Assembly (NCBI GenBank): GCA_958349535.1
Contig: CATWDJ010000004.1
Span: 92,828-156,827 of the forward strand
Direction: 5' to 3'
Length of the DNA: 64,000 nucleotides
Source of the DNA: Maccoyibacter sp900556645
GTDB taxonomy: Bacteria; Bacillota; Clostridia; Lachnospirales; Lachnospiraceae
A program made the translations under genes and the position numbers. Each line of letters opens with the position of its first letter. The stretch's first letter is position 1. Under the pieces are notes generated by a model. The model saw nothing but the letters and a program-made list of their open reading frames with translations. It did no database searches and was not told where the DNA came from. Positions 25,038 through 34,554 of this stretch are shown here, piece after piece.

Positions 25038-25927
25038 GGCACCAATGCCTCCTTTAAAAGCTCCAGATTGGATTTCATAGCTTCCAGATAAGCATCTTTT
25101 TCATAATCCCCCCGGACACAGGTATCCAGATACACTACCTTGGCTCCTGCCTCCCGTTTCATGCTTTCCGCCATTTCCTCTCCGTAACGCTTTTCTGCCA
25201 AAATAACTTTTGCATCCTCTTCTTTTATGGCACGGACAACCTCTGCTGCCTCTCCAGCACTTACCTGACGCTCCTCATCCAAATCCAGTATATAGGCAAT
25301 TTCCAGACCCCATTCTTCCGTTATATACTCATATGCCTCATGGAACAGAACCACCTTTTGCCCTGCTGCCTGTTCCAAATCAGAGTACTCATCTATCAGA
25401 TTCTGTACTTTCTCACAGTATGCATCCGCATTGGCAAGGTAAGCATTGGCGTGACTCTCATCTGCCTCTGCCAGCCCTTCCGCAATGGCAGATACCTGTA
25501 TTTGATAATCCTCTGGATTCATCCACGCATGGGCGTTGTCCTCCAACATCTCTACGGATTCTCCTGCATTGATAATGGTCAGATTCGGATATCTGGCCGC
25601 AATCTCTGTCAGAAAGTTTTCGATTCCGCCGCCGTTTACCACAAATACATCTGCTTGGGACAGCAATACCATATCCGCCGGGGTAAGCTGATAATCGTGG
25701 AGACATCCCGTTTGTGGCTCGCTCAGATTTTCTAAAACCACATTATCCACACCATCCACTATGTTCATGGATGCAATATACATAGGATAAAAAGAAGTCA
25801 CTACCCGAAAGGTATCCTCCTGCTCCCCTTTTTCTCTTTGATTGACATAAATTCCCGTCAAACTGAGGCTGACCACTGCAATTGCAATAAGCAGCACTGC
25901 CACAAATCCGTATTTTCCTTTATTCAT
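25034..25927 (-). CDS. znuA: Zinc/metal-binding protein of the Znu importer
   Basis: 297 residues from ATG 25927 (a GTG at 25936 is also in frame). One N-terminal hydrophobic segment (about 8-27) without a clear lipobox Cys, so the protein is probably anchored by an uncleaved signal. The mature part is a cluster A-I (ZnuA/TroA) solute-binding protein: VVTSFYPMYIASMNI; metal-site His in GCLHDYQLTPAD, NAHAWMNPEDY and VLFHEAYEYI; and a final acidic ligand expected in YLDTCVRGDY. It lacks the His-rich loop of many ZnuA proteins. The gene overlaps engB by 8 nt. Confidence 0.9.
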   Translation of the reverse strand: MNKGKYGFVAVLLIAIAVVSLSLTGIYVNQREKGEQEDTFRVVTSFYPMYIASMNIVDGVDNVVLENLSEPQTGCLHDYQLTPADMVLLSQADVFVVNGGGIENFLTEIAARYPNLTIINAGESVEMLEDNAHAWMNPEDYQIQVSAIAEGLAEADESHANAYLANADAYCEKVQNLIDEYSDLEQAAGQKVVLFHEAYEYITEEWGLEIAYILDLDEERQVSAGEAAEVVRAIKEEDAKVILAEKRYGEEMAESMKREAGAKVVYLDTCVRGDYEKDAYLEAMKSNLELLKEALVP

Positions 25928-26519
25928 GCTCTTCACTTTCTATTAATTCGTCCATAATTTTCCAGATTTCTTCCCTGCCCTGTTTGGTCTCCGCAGAAAA
26001 AGGAATCAAAATACTTTCTTTTTTCAATCCCAAGCCTTCTCGCAGGATTTTTACCTGCTTTTGCACCTGGCTTCGCTTCAGCTTGTCCAGTTTAGTAGCA
26101 ATGATGATAGGGTCATATCCCTGATACACAATCCACTCATACATGGTCTTATCATTTGCCGATGGTGCGTGACGGATATCAATTAATAGGAACACCGCTT
26201 TTAACTGTTTGGAGGTGTGGAGATAATTCTCTATCATCTGTCCCCATTTCTGTTTTTCCGTCTCTGAAACCTTGGCATAACCATATCCCGGCAAATCCAC
26301 CATATACATGGCATCATTGATATTATAAAAGTTAATGGTCTGTGTCTTTCCCGGCTGTGCAGAGGTTCTCGCCAGAGATTTCCGATTCATCAACGCATTA
26401 ATTAGGGAAGATTTTCCCACATTGGATTTCCCGGCAAATGCAATCTCCAGCTTTGTGTTCTCCGGCAGCTTGCTGGTATATCCGCAGACTGTTTCTAAAT
26501 TTACCTGTTTGATTACCAT
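25920..26519 (-). CDS. engB: Ribosome biogenesis GTP-binding protein EngB (YihA/YsxC)
   Basis: 199 residues, normal length. An essential GTPase for 50S ribosome assembly. G1 FAGKSNVGKSSLINALMN (29-46), G2 region PGKTQTINFY, G3 MVDLPGYGYAK (near 73), G4 IIIATKLDKLKR (near 139), G5 region IPFSAETKQG. It is 9 nt downstream of lon; the lon-engB pairing is common in Firmicutes. Confidence 0.95.
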   Translation of the reverse strand: MVIKQVNLETVCGYTSKLPENTKLEIAFAGKSNVGKSSLINALMNRKSLARTSAQPGKTQTINFYNINDAMYMVDLPGYGYAKVSETEKQKWGQMIENYLHTSKQLKAVFLLIDIRHAPSANDKTMYEWIVYQGYDPIIIATKLDKLKRSQVQKQVKILREGLGLKKESILIPFSAETKQGREEIWKIMDELIESEEHE

Positions 26520-26528
26520 CTTGTTCTC

Positions 26529-28847
26529 CTATTTCGCAAAGGCGATTTCCCGTACTTCTTCCATAGACTCTACAAATACGATTTCCAGACCCTTCGTGAT
26601 TTCTGTGGATATCTCATCCACATCCTTCTTGTTTTCTTTCGGCACACATACGGTTTTGATTCCCGCATTTTTCGCTGCCAGCAGCTTTTCTTTTAAGCCT
26701 CCGATAGGAAGGACTCTTCCCCGCAGGGTAATCTCTCCTGTCATAGCTACATCTGCCCGTACCTTCTTCTTGGTTATGGCAGAGAGAATGGCAGTTGCCA
26801 TCGTGATACCTGCCGACGGTCCATCCTTTGGTACGGCTCCCTCCGGGATATGGATATGTATGTCATTCTCCTTGAAAAATTCCTTTGGAATGCCACATTC
26901 TTTGCTGACGGAACGGATATAGCTGATTCCTGCCTGTGCAGATTCTTTCATCACATCTCCCAGATGTCCGGTAAGCTGAATCTCGCCCTTACCCGGCATT
27001 ACATTTACTTCTATTTGCAAAGTATCTCCGCCTACGCTGGTCCATGCCAGTCCCCGGACAATTCCTATCTCATCATTTTCATTTGCCTTATCAAAGCTGT
27101 ACCGCTCTTTGCCCAGATATTTTTCCAAATTGCTCTCGGTAATCTTTACCTTCTGCTTGTCGCCCTGATAAATTTCCCTTGCAGCTTTCCGACAGATTTC
27201 TCCGATTTTCCGCTCCAGATTACGGACGCCCGCTTCTCTGGTATAGCCTGCAATCATCTTTTCCAAAGCCGTATTGCTGATGGTCAGTTCTCCTTCTTTT
27301 AAGCCATTTTTCTTCATCTGCTTTGCCAACAGATGTTCCTTTGCAATATGAGCCTTTTCGTTGGCAGTATAGCTGCTGACCTCAATCAGTTCCATTCGGT
27401 CTAACAACGGTCTTGGAATATCCTGAGCCGAATTTGCCGTGGCAATAAATAATACCTCCGACAAATCAATGGGTACTTCTATATAATGGTCACGAAATTT
27501 ATTGTTCTGCTCGGAATCCAATACCTCCAATAATGCTGAGGCGGTATCGCCTTTATAATCACTGCTAATCTTGTCAATCTCATCCAACAGAATCAGAGGA
27601 TTTTTGACTCCGACACTCCGCAATGCACCTACCAGACGTCCCGGCATTGCTCCCACGTACGTTTTGCGATGTCCACGGATTTCCGCTTCATCCCGCACTC
27701 CGCCCAGACAAATCCGCACATATTTTTTATCCAATGCCTTTGCCACGGAGCGGGCAATACTGGTCTTACCGGTTCCCGGAGGTCCCACCAGACAGATAAT
27801 TGGGCTGTCCCCTTTGCTGGTAAGATTGCGGACTGCCAGAAATTCCAGCATACGCTCCTTTACTTTTTCCAATCCGTAGTGATCCGCATTCAGAATCTCC
27901 TCCGCATTTTTCAAATCCTTATTATCCTTGGATGATTTGTTCCACGGAAGCTCCAGCATGGTCTCAATGTAGCCTCTGGTTACGGCACTTTCCGAGGAAC
28001 TGGAGGAAATATTCTTGAACCTCGCAATCTCTTTATGAATCTTTTCTTTAACCTCTTTATCCGCTTTTAGCTTCTGCAATGCTTTTTCATATTGCTCCGC
28101 ATCGCTTTCCGTATTATCTTCTCCCAGTTCTTCACGGATGACTTTCAGTTGTTCTCTTAAAATATATTCCTTCTGATTTTTTTCAACCTTACTTTTTATC
28201 TTGGCTGCCAACTCGTTTTTGATGGTTACAATATCTGTTTCCCGCAGCAAAATCCCCATCAAAACCTCATAACGTTCTGTGATGGTAACTGCTTCCAAAA
28301 TTTTCTGCTTTTCTTCATATTCCACAGGAATGCTGTTGGATATGGTATCCATCAGCTTGTCCAACTCACTGATTTCATTGACAGCACGAATCATTTCCGA
28401 ACTGTTTTTGGAAGTAAGGGTGGCAAATTTTCCATAAGCTTCCTTCACACAACGTGCCATTGCCTCCTTGGCATTCTCCTCCAATTCTTCCATTCCGGTT
28501 TCGGAAAATCCCATAATTTCCACAAAAAAGTATTCTTCTGTCTGAATAAAGCTGCTGACCTCTGCCCGCTCGATTCCTTCTACCAGAACCCGGACAATAT
28601 TGTTTTGCAGTTTAACCACCTGTTTGATTTTTGCCACCAGACCAATCTGATACAGATTTTCCGGTAACGGCTCCTCATCCTCCGGGTTTTTCTGGGTCAA
28701 CAGAAAGATTTCCTGTTCTCCCATCATTGCCTCTTCCACCGCCCGGATGGATTTCTCTCTGCTAACGTCAAAATGGGCTACCATGCCTGGCAGTATGGTT
28801 AGCCCTCTCAATGCAACAGTTGGTAATTGTTTCATAATATTCATCAA
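26529..28847 (-). CDS. lon: ATP-dependent protease La (Lon)
   Basis: 772 residues, full length. N-terminal substrate-binding domain (about 1-205, starting QLPTVALRGLTILPGMV), helical linker, AAA+ module with Walker A GPPGTGKTSIARSVAKAL (near 353) and Walker B NPLILLDEIDKISSDY (near 417), then the protease domain with catalytic Ser in KDGPSAGITMATAIL (near 675) and Lys in IGGLKEKLLAAKNAG (near 718). It degrades misfolded and some regulatory proteins in the cytosol. It sits 25 nt after clpX. Confidence 0.96.
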   Translation of the reverse strand: MMNIMKQLPTVALRGLTILPGMVAHFDVSREKSIRAVEEAMMGEQEIFLLTQKNPEDEEPLPENLYQIGLVAKIKQVVKLQNNIVRVLVEGIERAEVSSFIQTEEYFFVEIMGFSETGMEELEENAKEAMARCVKEAYGKFATLTSKNSSEMIRAVNEISELDKLMDTISNSIPVEYEEKQKILEAVTITERYEVLMGILLRETDIVTIKNELAAKIKSKVEKNQKEYILREQLKVIREELGEDNTESDAEQYEKALQKLKADKEVKEKIHKEIARFKNISSSSSESAVTRGYIETMLELPWNKSSKDNKDLKNAEEILNADHYGLEKVKERMLEFLAVRNLTSKGDSPIICLVGPPGTGKTSIARSVAKALDKKYVRICLGGVRDEAEIRGHRKTYVGAMPGRLVGALRSVGVKNPLILLDEIDKISSDYKGDTASALLEVLDSEQNNKFRDHYIEVPIDLSEVLFIATANSAQDIPRPLLDRMELIEVSSYTANEKAHIAKEHLLAKQMKKNGLKEGELTISNTALEKMIAGYTREAGVRNLERKIGEICRKAAREIYQGDKQKVKITESNLEKYLGKERYSFDKANENDEIGIVRGLAWTSVGGDTLQIEVNVMPGKGEIQLTGHLGDVMKESAQAGISYIRSVSKECGIPKEFFKENDIHIHIPEGAVPKDGPSAGITMATAILSAITKKKVRADVAMTGEITLRGRVLPIGGLKEKLLAAKNAGIKTVCVPKENKKDVDEISTEITKGLEIVFVESMEEVREIAFAK

Positions 28848-28872
28848 ATATCAACCCCTATATCCTATTGGA

Positions 28873-30123
28873 TTATGCAATGTTTTTCTCTATCGTAGGT
28901 TCTTTCTCCTCCTCGATAGCATCCTTTGTAATGGTACAGGACACGATACTCTCATCAGACGGTACACGATACATCAAATCCAGCATCGTTCCCTCCAGAA
29001 TCGCACGAAGTCCTCTGGCCCCTGTTTTCCGCTCGATTGCCTTTTTCGCAATAGCTTCCAGTGCCTCATCTTCAAAATTTAACTGTACACCGTCCAGTTC
29101 AAATAACTTCTGGTATTGTTTTACCAGTGCGTTTTTCGGTTCCTTTAAGATACGAACCATGGCCGCTTCGTCCAATTCATCTAAGGAAACCACCATCGGC
29201 ACACGTCCGATAAACTCAGGAATTAAACCAAATTTGATAAAGTCCTGAGGCAGGGCATTTCGAAATGCCTCGCTGACCTTCCGGTGATTCTTGTCTACGA
29301 TTTCTGCATTGAAACCGATGGAACTCTGTTCCATTCTGGCTTCCACAATCTTCTCCAAACCGTCAAAAGCACCGCCGCAGATAAACAAAATATTGGTAGT
29401 ATCTACCTGTATCAATTCCTGATGCGGATGCTTTCTTCCTCCCTGAGGTGGTACGCTGGCTACAGTTCCCTCTAAAATTTTCAAAAGTGCCTGCTGAACA
29501 CCTTCACCGGATACATCTCTGGTAATGGATACATTCTCGGACTTTTTCGTAATCTTATCAATCTCATCAATGTAGATAATTCCGTACTGGGCACGCTCCA
29601 CATCATAGTCTGCCGCCTGAATGATTTTTAACAGGATATTTTCCACATCCTCACCTACGTAGCCTGCTTCTGTCAAAGTGGTGGCATCCGCAATGGCAAA
29701 AGGCACATTCAAAATTCTTGCTAAAGTCTGTGCCAACAGGGTTTTACCGGAACCCGTAGGACCCAGCATCAAAATATTACTTTTTTGCAGCTCCACATCC
29801 AAATCCATCGGTGCTGTAATTCTCTTGTAGTGATTATATACTGCCACGGACAAAACCTTCTTGGCTTCCTCCTGACCGATAACATATTCATCCAAAAATG
29901 CTTTTAGCTCTTCCGGCTTGTAGAGATGAATCTCCTCTGCCAGTTTCTCATGTTTTCCGCTTTCTTCCTCTTCCAATTCCTCTTCAATGATTTCTGTGCA
30001 CACATCTACACATTCATCACAAATATATGCCCCGTTGGGACCGGCAATCATTTTACGTACCTGCTCTTGGGACTTTCCACAAAAGGAACATCTGATTTTG
30101 TCTTCTATATTACGTCCTGCCAT
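28873..30123 (-). CDS. clpX: ClpXP ATPase subunit ClpX
   Basis: 416 residues. N-terminal zinc-binding domain with Cys12, Cys15, Cys35 and Cys38. AAA+ core: Walker A GPTGSGKTLLAQTLARIL (near 117), the pore-loop GYVGEDVENIL, Walker B GIIYIDEIDKI, sensor and arginine-finger regions through IPEFIGRVPM. C-terminal domain with KTGARGLRAILEGTMLDLMY. It unfolds substrates and feeds them to ClpP, encoded 68 nt upstream in the same operon. Confidence 0.96.
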   Translation of the reverse strand: MAGRNIEDKIRCSFCGKSQEQVRKMIAGPNGAYICDECVDVCTEIIEEELEEEESGKHEKLAEEIHLYKPEELKAFLDEYVIGQEEAKKVLSVAVYNHYKRITAPMDLDVELQKSNILMLGPTGSGKTLLAQTLARILNVPFAIADATTLTEAGYVGEDVENILLKIIQAADYDVERAQYGIIYIDEIDKITKKSENVSITRDVSGEGVQQALLKILEGTVASVPPQGGRKHPHQELIQVDTTNILFICGGAFDGLEKIVEARMEQSSIGFNAEIVDKNHRKVSEAFRNALPQDFIKFGLIPEFIGRVPMVVSLDELDEAAMVRILKEPKNALVKQYQKLFELDGVQLNFEDEALEAIAKKAIERKTGARGLRAILEGTMLDLMYRVPSDESIVSCTITKDAIEEEKEPTIEKNIA

Positions 30124-30191
30124 ATACGCTCCTTCCTCTCATACTCACAATGAGGGCTTCTCAAATTATGAGCCGCCCTCGTTTCTCATTC

Positions 30192-30773
30192 TTATCTTGA
30201 TGTAATAATGGTGTCAATCAAACCATATTCTTTTGCTTCTTCCGCACTCATGTAGTAATCACGCTCTGTATCTTGTGCCACTACATCGAATGGTTTTCCG
30301 GTATTATCAGCAAGAATCTGGTTTAATTTTTTCTTTGTCTTTAAAATATTCTCTGCGGCAATCTGAATCTCCGTCGCCTGTCCCTTTGCTCCACCGGATG
30401 GCTGATGAATCATAATCTCCGCATTCGGGAGTGCCATTCTCTTACCCTTTGTACCGCCAGCCAAAAGAAAAGCTCCCATGCTGGCTGCCATTCCGATACA
30501 GATGGTGGATACATCACATTTGATGTAATTCATAGTATCATAAATCGCAAGTCCGCAGCTTACAATTCCTCCCGGGGAATTGATGTAAAAACTGATGTCC
30601 TTTCCCGGATCCTCGGACTCTAAGAACAGAAGCTGTGCCACAATACTGCTTGCTGTTACCTCATTGACTTCTTCTCCGAGAAAAATAATTCTATCCTTTA
30701 ATAATCTGGAATAAATGTCGTAGGAACGCTCACCACGGCTGTTCTGCTCTATGACATAAGGAATAAAACTCAT
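30192..30773 (-). CDS. clpP: ATP-dependent Clp protease proteolytic subunit
   Basis: 193 residues, normal length. Serine-protease triad: Ser in CIGMAASMGAFLLAGG, His in AEIMIHQPSGGAKG, Asp in QDTERDYYMSAEEAKEYGL. The N-terminus SFIPYVIEQNSRGERSYDIY carries the axial-loop region. It forms tetradecamers with ClpX. The spacer to tig (83 nt) holds a strong hairpin. Confidence 0.96.
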   Translation of the reverse strand: MSFIPYVIEQNSRGERSYDIYSRLLKDRIIFLGEEVNEVTASSIVAQLLFLESEDPGKDISFYINSPGGIVSCGLAIYDTMNYIKCDVSTICIGMAASMGAFLLAGGTKGKRMALPNAEIMIHQPSGGAKGQATEIQIAAENILKTKKKLNQILADNTGKPFDVVAQDTERDYYMSAEEAKEYGLIDTIITSR

Positions 30774-30814
30774 GTTAAAACCTCCATTTTTAAAATACCT
30801 TTACAAATCTACTA

Positions 30815-30844
30815 CAGACCGGTTCTAAAAATAGAACCAGTCTG
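30815..30844 (-). promoter_or_regulatory. Strong hairpin between tig and clpP
   Basis: A 12-bp stem (CAGACTGGTTCT / AGAACCGGTCTG, one G-T pair) with a 6-nt loop, not followed by a T-run. It is therefore more likely an mRNA processing or stabilising element than a full terminator between the two genes. Confidence 0.45.
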
Positions 30845-30856
30845 CGATTCATGTTT

Positions 30857-32197
30857 TTATTCAGCTTTTGTTTCTTCTTCGCCTTCTTCTTTGGCTTTCT
30901 TTTTCGGTTTTGCTCTCTCTTTTACGTTTGCCATAATCAGATCTGCTGCCTTCTGGATAGCCAAATCATCTTTGATTGCTTTTATCTCACTCTCTGAAGC
31001 ATACTCTCTCAAGCTTTCAATATCTGTTCTGTAAGCAACTGCCAGTCTCTCTAATTCCTGATCTACTTCTTCATCAGATACTTCAATGTTCTCAGCCTTA
31101 GAAATCTCTTCTAATACCAAGGAACTCTGAATACGCTCAATGGCATCTGGACGAACCTGCTCTTTTAAGCTGTCAATGGTTGCTCCTGAGAACTGCATGT
31201 ACTGCTCCATGGACAGACCCTGCTGTGAAATTCTAGTTGCAAAGTCATTGATAATGTTCTGAACCTGCATCTCAATCATCGGTTCCGGCAATTCCATTTT
31301 GGATTTTGCTACAATCTTGCGGATTGCTTCGTCTTCTTTATCGCGTTTTGCCGCAACATCTTTCTGCTCTGTCAACTTCTTCTTCAAGTCTTCTTTGTAC
31401 TCTGCCAGAGTATCAAACTCAGAAACATCCTGTGCAAACTCATCATCTAATTCTGGAAGCTCCTGACCTTTGATTTCATGGATTTTAACCTTGAACAATG
31501 CCGGTTTTCCAGCTAAATCACTTGCCTGATATTCTTTAGGGAAGGTAACGTTAACATCCACCTCGTCACCGATATTCTTACCGATTAACTGCTCCTCAAA
31601 GGTATCGATAAAGGAATGAGAGCCGATTACTAACGGATAATTCTCGCCTTTTCCTCCTTCAAAAGCTTCGCCATCTACGAAACCTTCAAAGTCGATAACT
31701 ACTGTGTCACCATCCTCAACGGCACGATCTTCAATCGTAATTGTACGGGCGTTGCTCTTTCTCTGTCTCTCGACTTCTTCATCAACCTCTTCATCTGTTA
31801 CGGTTGTATCAATCTTAGTAACGGTTACTCCCATGTATTTACCAAGAGTAACTTCCGGTCTTACTGCAATTTCTGCTGTAAAGATAAAAGGTTTTCCCTT
31901 CTCTAACTGTACAAGGTCAATGGCAGGCTGGGAAACAACATCCACACCGCTCTCCATGACAGCCGGTCCATACTCTTTCTGAATTAAGATGTTTGCCGCA
32001 TCTTCATAGAAGATTTCCGATCCATACATCTTCTCAACCATATTTCTAGGTACTTTTCCTTTACGGAAACCCGGCAGACTAATCTTGTTCTTCTGTCTGT
32101 TGTAAGCTTCCTGTAATGCTTCCTCTACCTTCTCTGCTGAAACTTCAATCGTAAGTTTCGCCATACTTTTTTCTAAATTTTCTACCTGTACACTCAT
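30857..32197 (-). CDS. tig: Trigger factor
   Basis: 446 residues from ATG 32197 (AAGGAGG 11 nt upstream, and the family N-terminus MSVQVENLEKSMAKLTIEV); an upstream in-frame extension to 32260 lacks an SD. Ribosome-binding domain with the signature GFRKGKVPRNMVEKMYG (about 42-58), FKBP-type prolyl isomerase domain (about 155-245, VIDFEGFVDGEAFEGG), then the helical chaperone domain, ending in a Lys/Glu-rich tail. It is the nascent-chain chaperone. It heads the tig-clpP-clpX-lon-engB run. Confidence 0.95.
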   Translation of the reverse strand: MSVQVENLEKSMAKLTIEVSAEKVEEALQEAYNRQKNKISLPGFRKGKVPRNMVEKMYGSEIFYEDAANILIQKEYGPAVMESGVDVVSQPAIDLVQLEKGKPFIFTAEIAVRPEVTLGKYMGVTVTKIDTTVTDEEVDEEVERQRKSNARTITIEDRAVEDGDTVVIDFEGFVDGEAFEGGKGENYPLVIGSHSFIDTFEEQLIGKNIGDEVDVNVTFPKEYQASDLAGKPALFKVKIHEIKGQELPELDDEFAQDVSEFDTLAEYKEDLKKKLTEQKDVAAKRDKEDEAIRKIVAKSKMELPEPMIEMQVQNIINDFATRISQQGLSMEQYMQFSGATIDSLKEQVRPDAIERIQSSLVLEEISKAENIEVSDEEVDQELERLAVAYRTDIESLREYASESEIKAIKDDLAIQKAADLIMANVKERAKPKKKAKEEGEEETKAE

Positions 32198-32297
32198 TAT
32201 TACGATTTCCTCCTTATATATCAATACCATGTACGTTCTATATTCGAAACTGCTTTCCAAAAACAGGTATAGTTTGTCTATTCGCAGTCATTTAGAA

Positions 32298-32303
32298 ATT
32301 ATA
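32298..32303 (-). promoter_or_regulatory. Extended -10 promoter for the tig operon
   Basis: Minus-strand ATGTTATAAT: TATAAT with an extended TG. No good -35 at 17 nt. The start would fall about 95 nt before the tig start codon. Confidence 0.45.
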
Positions 32304-32341
32304 ACATAGTGTCAGGGAAAATACTAGTTTTTTTTCAAAGT

Positions 32342-34102
32342 TTATTTACTTTTCTGTACTTCACGGATTAAATCATAGTTGGAATCTTTTCCTTCTACGA
32401 ATCCGGTAACCGGTGTTGTAATTCCATTAAAGTCATTAAAGTTTACAAAAGCATCTCTAATTTTATTCAATAATTCCGGGTCCATCTTATTATTGAATGC
32501 AATTGCATCCTTCTGGATATTTCCGGTCTTAGAAATAATCTTAATCTTGGACATATCTACGCCGCTCTTCTCTGCTTTCTCATAAGCCTCATTATAAGTA
32601 GCACCTGCTGCGTAATCTCCATTGATAACACCATTGATAACCTGGTCGTGGCTTCCTGCAAAAGTAACTTCTCCCAAGAATTTCTCCGGGTCAAAGCCCG
32701 CCTGCTGAATACTATATCTAGCATAGAGATAACCGGAAGCACTTCCCTTATCTACATATCCGAAACGTTTTCCGTCCAAATCAGCAATCTCATTGATTCC
32801 GGAATCTGTTCTGGTAATAATATATCCGTTATAGTAATCCTTACCGTTAACCTTAGGTGTTGCAACCGGAGTAATATCGGCAATTTCGCAAGCTGTGGTA
32901 TAAGCCATCGGTGAAAACCAACCGCCGTCTAACAAGCCGTCCTTGATATTTCTTCCCAAAGACTCGTAGTCTTTTACAATCATAACCTTTACTTTCTTTC
33001 CAATAGAATGGAAGATACGTTCTAATACCGGAACATACATCTCTTTGATGTCTGCCGGTGAGGTAAACGGATTAATACCTACAATAATTTCATCCGGTTC
33101 TTTTACGGAACACATCTGATACTGTATTTTCTCACACATACCGTTCAGATTATCACAGTAATGGAGTAATGCATCTGTTTTCTCTTGATGCTGTTCAATC
33201 ATCTCGATAGACTCTCTGGTCTCATTATCGCTGGAAGAAATCTTCTCAACCAACTCATCCAGAGCATTTTCCATATCTGCGGATACATCCACATTGCGAT
33301 TAGATACATTGGTCAGTCCGTTCATGCTCTCTTTCATGCTACTAATAGAATCCTGTGTATCATTTAAAACGTTTACGGTCTCACTCATCATCTCATTGAG
33401 ACGGCTGATGGAATCGCCGGAATGTTCAATAGACTTATGAGCACTTCCTACGTTTTCTTCCAATTTCTTTACAATCTGCTCAATCTCTCCGATAAAGCTA
33501 TCCGTTTCATTTGCCAGTTTACCGACCTCACCTGCAACAATAGCAAAGCCTTTCCCGTGTTCGCCTGCCCGTGCTGCCTCAATGCTGGCATTCAATGACA
33601 ATAAGTTGGTCTGCTCGGAAATATTCTTTATGTACTCTACGATTTTCTGGATACTCTTAGAAGACTCCAACAGATTTTCATTGGTCTCCTGAGTCACCTT
33701 GAAGGTATTCTCCAGCTCCATCAAAATATCATAGGTTTCCAGAACGGTACCGCGTCCGCTGTTAACCTGCTGTAAGGTTCTGTCTGCTTCCGCCTCAACT
33801 TTTGTAATGTTACTGTTGATTTCTTCACTACTGCTGCTTACCTGACGGATTCCCTTCTCAACCTGTTCTACCTTAATCAGGTTTTCTGCAGAAAATTCTG
33901 CCATTTTATGATTCTTGGTTACCAGCGTTGTGAAAGCTTCTTTGTTCTTCTTTGCAATCCAAAGTAGGTGCTGCGTGTCAAATCCCAGTGTTTCCATCAT
34001 AGTTCCGATTTCTGCATAGAACTTCTGATACTGTTGAAGCTTATCCCCTTTAATTCCGGAATTCGTCTCTGCCTTTGTAGATGCTTTTTTATTACCAAAC
34101 AT
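32342..34102 (-). CDS. Soluble methyl-accepting chemotaxis protein fused to a PhnD-like binding domain
   Basis: 586 residues from ATG 34102 (GGAGGG ahead); no TM helix, HAMP or signal peptide. The N-terminal half (about 25-335) is a coiled-coil MCP signalling domain with the conserved hairpin tip containing EQTNLLSLNASIEAARAGEH near 170-190 and a GFAIVAGEVGKLA stretch. The C-terminal half (about 340-586) resembles a PhnD/phosphonate-type solute-binding domain: IIVGINPFTSPADIKEMY, LLDGGWFSPMAYT, ADLDGKRFGYVDKGSASGY, GSHDQVINGVINGDYAAGAT. A binding-protein domain normally outside the cell is here tethered in the cytosol to a signalling rod, so it would sense an internal ligand. No che genes are in the window. 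Confidence 0.85.
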   Translation of the reverse strand: MFGNKKASTKAETNSGIKGDKLQQYQKFYAEIGTMMETLGFDTQHLLWIAKKNKEAFTTLVTKNHKMAEFSAENLIKVEQVEKGIRQVSSSSEEINSNITKVEAEADRTLQQVNSGRGTVLETYDILMELENTFKVTQETNENLLESSKSIQKIVEYIKNISEQTNLLSLNASIEAARAGEHGKGFAIVAGEVGKLANETDSFIGEIEQIVKKLEENVGSAHKSIEHSGDSISRLNEMMSETVNVLNDTQDSISSMKESMNGLTNVSNRNVDVSADMENALDELVEKISSSDNETRESIEMIEQHQEKTDALLHYCDNLNGMCEKIQYQMCSVKEPDEIIVGINPFTSPADIKEMYVPVLERIFHSIGKKVKVMIVKDYESLGRNIKDGLLDGGWFSPMAYTTACEIADITPVATPKVNGKDYYNGYIITRTDSGINEIADLDGKRFGYVDKGSASGYLYARYSIQQAGFDPEKFLGEVTFAGSHDQVINGVINGDYAAGATYNEAYEKAEKSGVDMSKIKIISKTGNIQKDAIAFNNKMDPELLNKIRDAFVNFNDFNGITTPVTGFVEGKDSNYDLIREVQKSK

Positions 34103-34144
34103 GCCATTACCCTCCTTAATTCCGTACACAATATATTTATTACT

Positions 34145-34172
34145 ATTCTAACACATCCTCCGCTTTTTTCAA
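34145..34172 (-). promoter_or_regulatory. Promoter for the MCP gene
   Basis: Minus strand: TTGAAA (34167-34172), a 16-nt spacer ending in TGT, TAGAAT (34145-34150); about 35 nt before the start codon. Confidence 0.55.
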
Positions 34173-34212
34173 AATGATTTTCTACATTTTTTGCACTTTT
34201 TGTCAATATTCA

Positions 34213-34254
34213 AGAAAAAAGGCATGAAATTCGGATTTTTCCAAATTTCATGCC
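34213..34254 (-). terminator. Intrinsic terminator of the SASP gene
   Basis: Minus strand: an 11-bp stem GGCATGAAATT / AATTTCATGCC with a 12-nt loop, then a T-run (34214-34220). It lies 20 nt past the SASP stop. Confidence 0.85.
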
Positions 34255-34274
34255 CTCTTATCTTTTACGTTTCA

Positions 34275-34490
34275 CTATTTACCGGACATCTGCTCTTCCT
34301 GTCTCATGATCATTTTCTTGACCATCTCACCACCGATAGAACCAGCCTGTGCACTTGTTAAGTCACCGTTGTAACCTTCTTTTAAAGGTACTCCAATCTC
34401 AGATGCTACTTCTTCTTTGAAACGCTTCATAGCTTCCTTTGCCTGTGGCACTGCCATTCCGCTTGTGTTAGAACCTGTATTTGAGCTCAT
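34275..34490 (-). CDS. Alpha/beta-type small acid-soluble spore protein
   Basis: 71 residues, typical size. It coats and protects spore DNA. Conserved features are FKEEVASEIGVPL (near 24-36), with the GPR protease cleavage site at the E-I bond, and GYNGDLTSAQAGSIGGEMV (39-57). The SD is GGAGGTG. It is a single-gene unit with its own terminator and a sigma-G-like promoter, which shows the organism is or descends from a spore-former. Confidence 0.95.
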   Translation of the reverse strand: MSSNTGSNTSGMAVPQAKEAMKRFKEEVASEIGVPLKEGYNGDLTSAQAGSIGGEMVKKMIMRQEEQMSGK

Positions 34491-34554
34491 GGTTTCACCT
34501 CCATATTTTTTCTGTTATCTATTATTAAGACTGCGTTTCCGCTTGTCTTGATAC

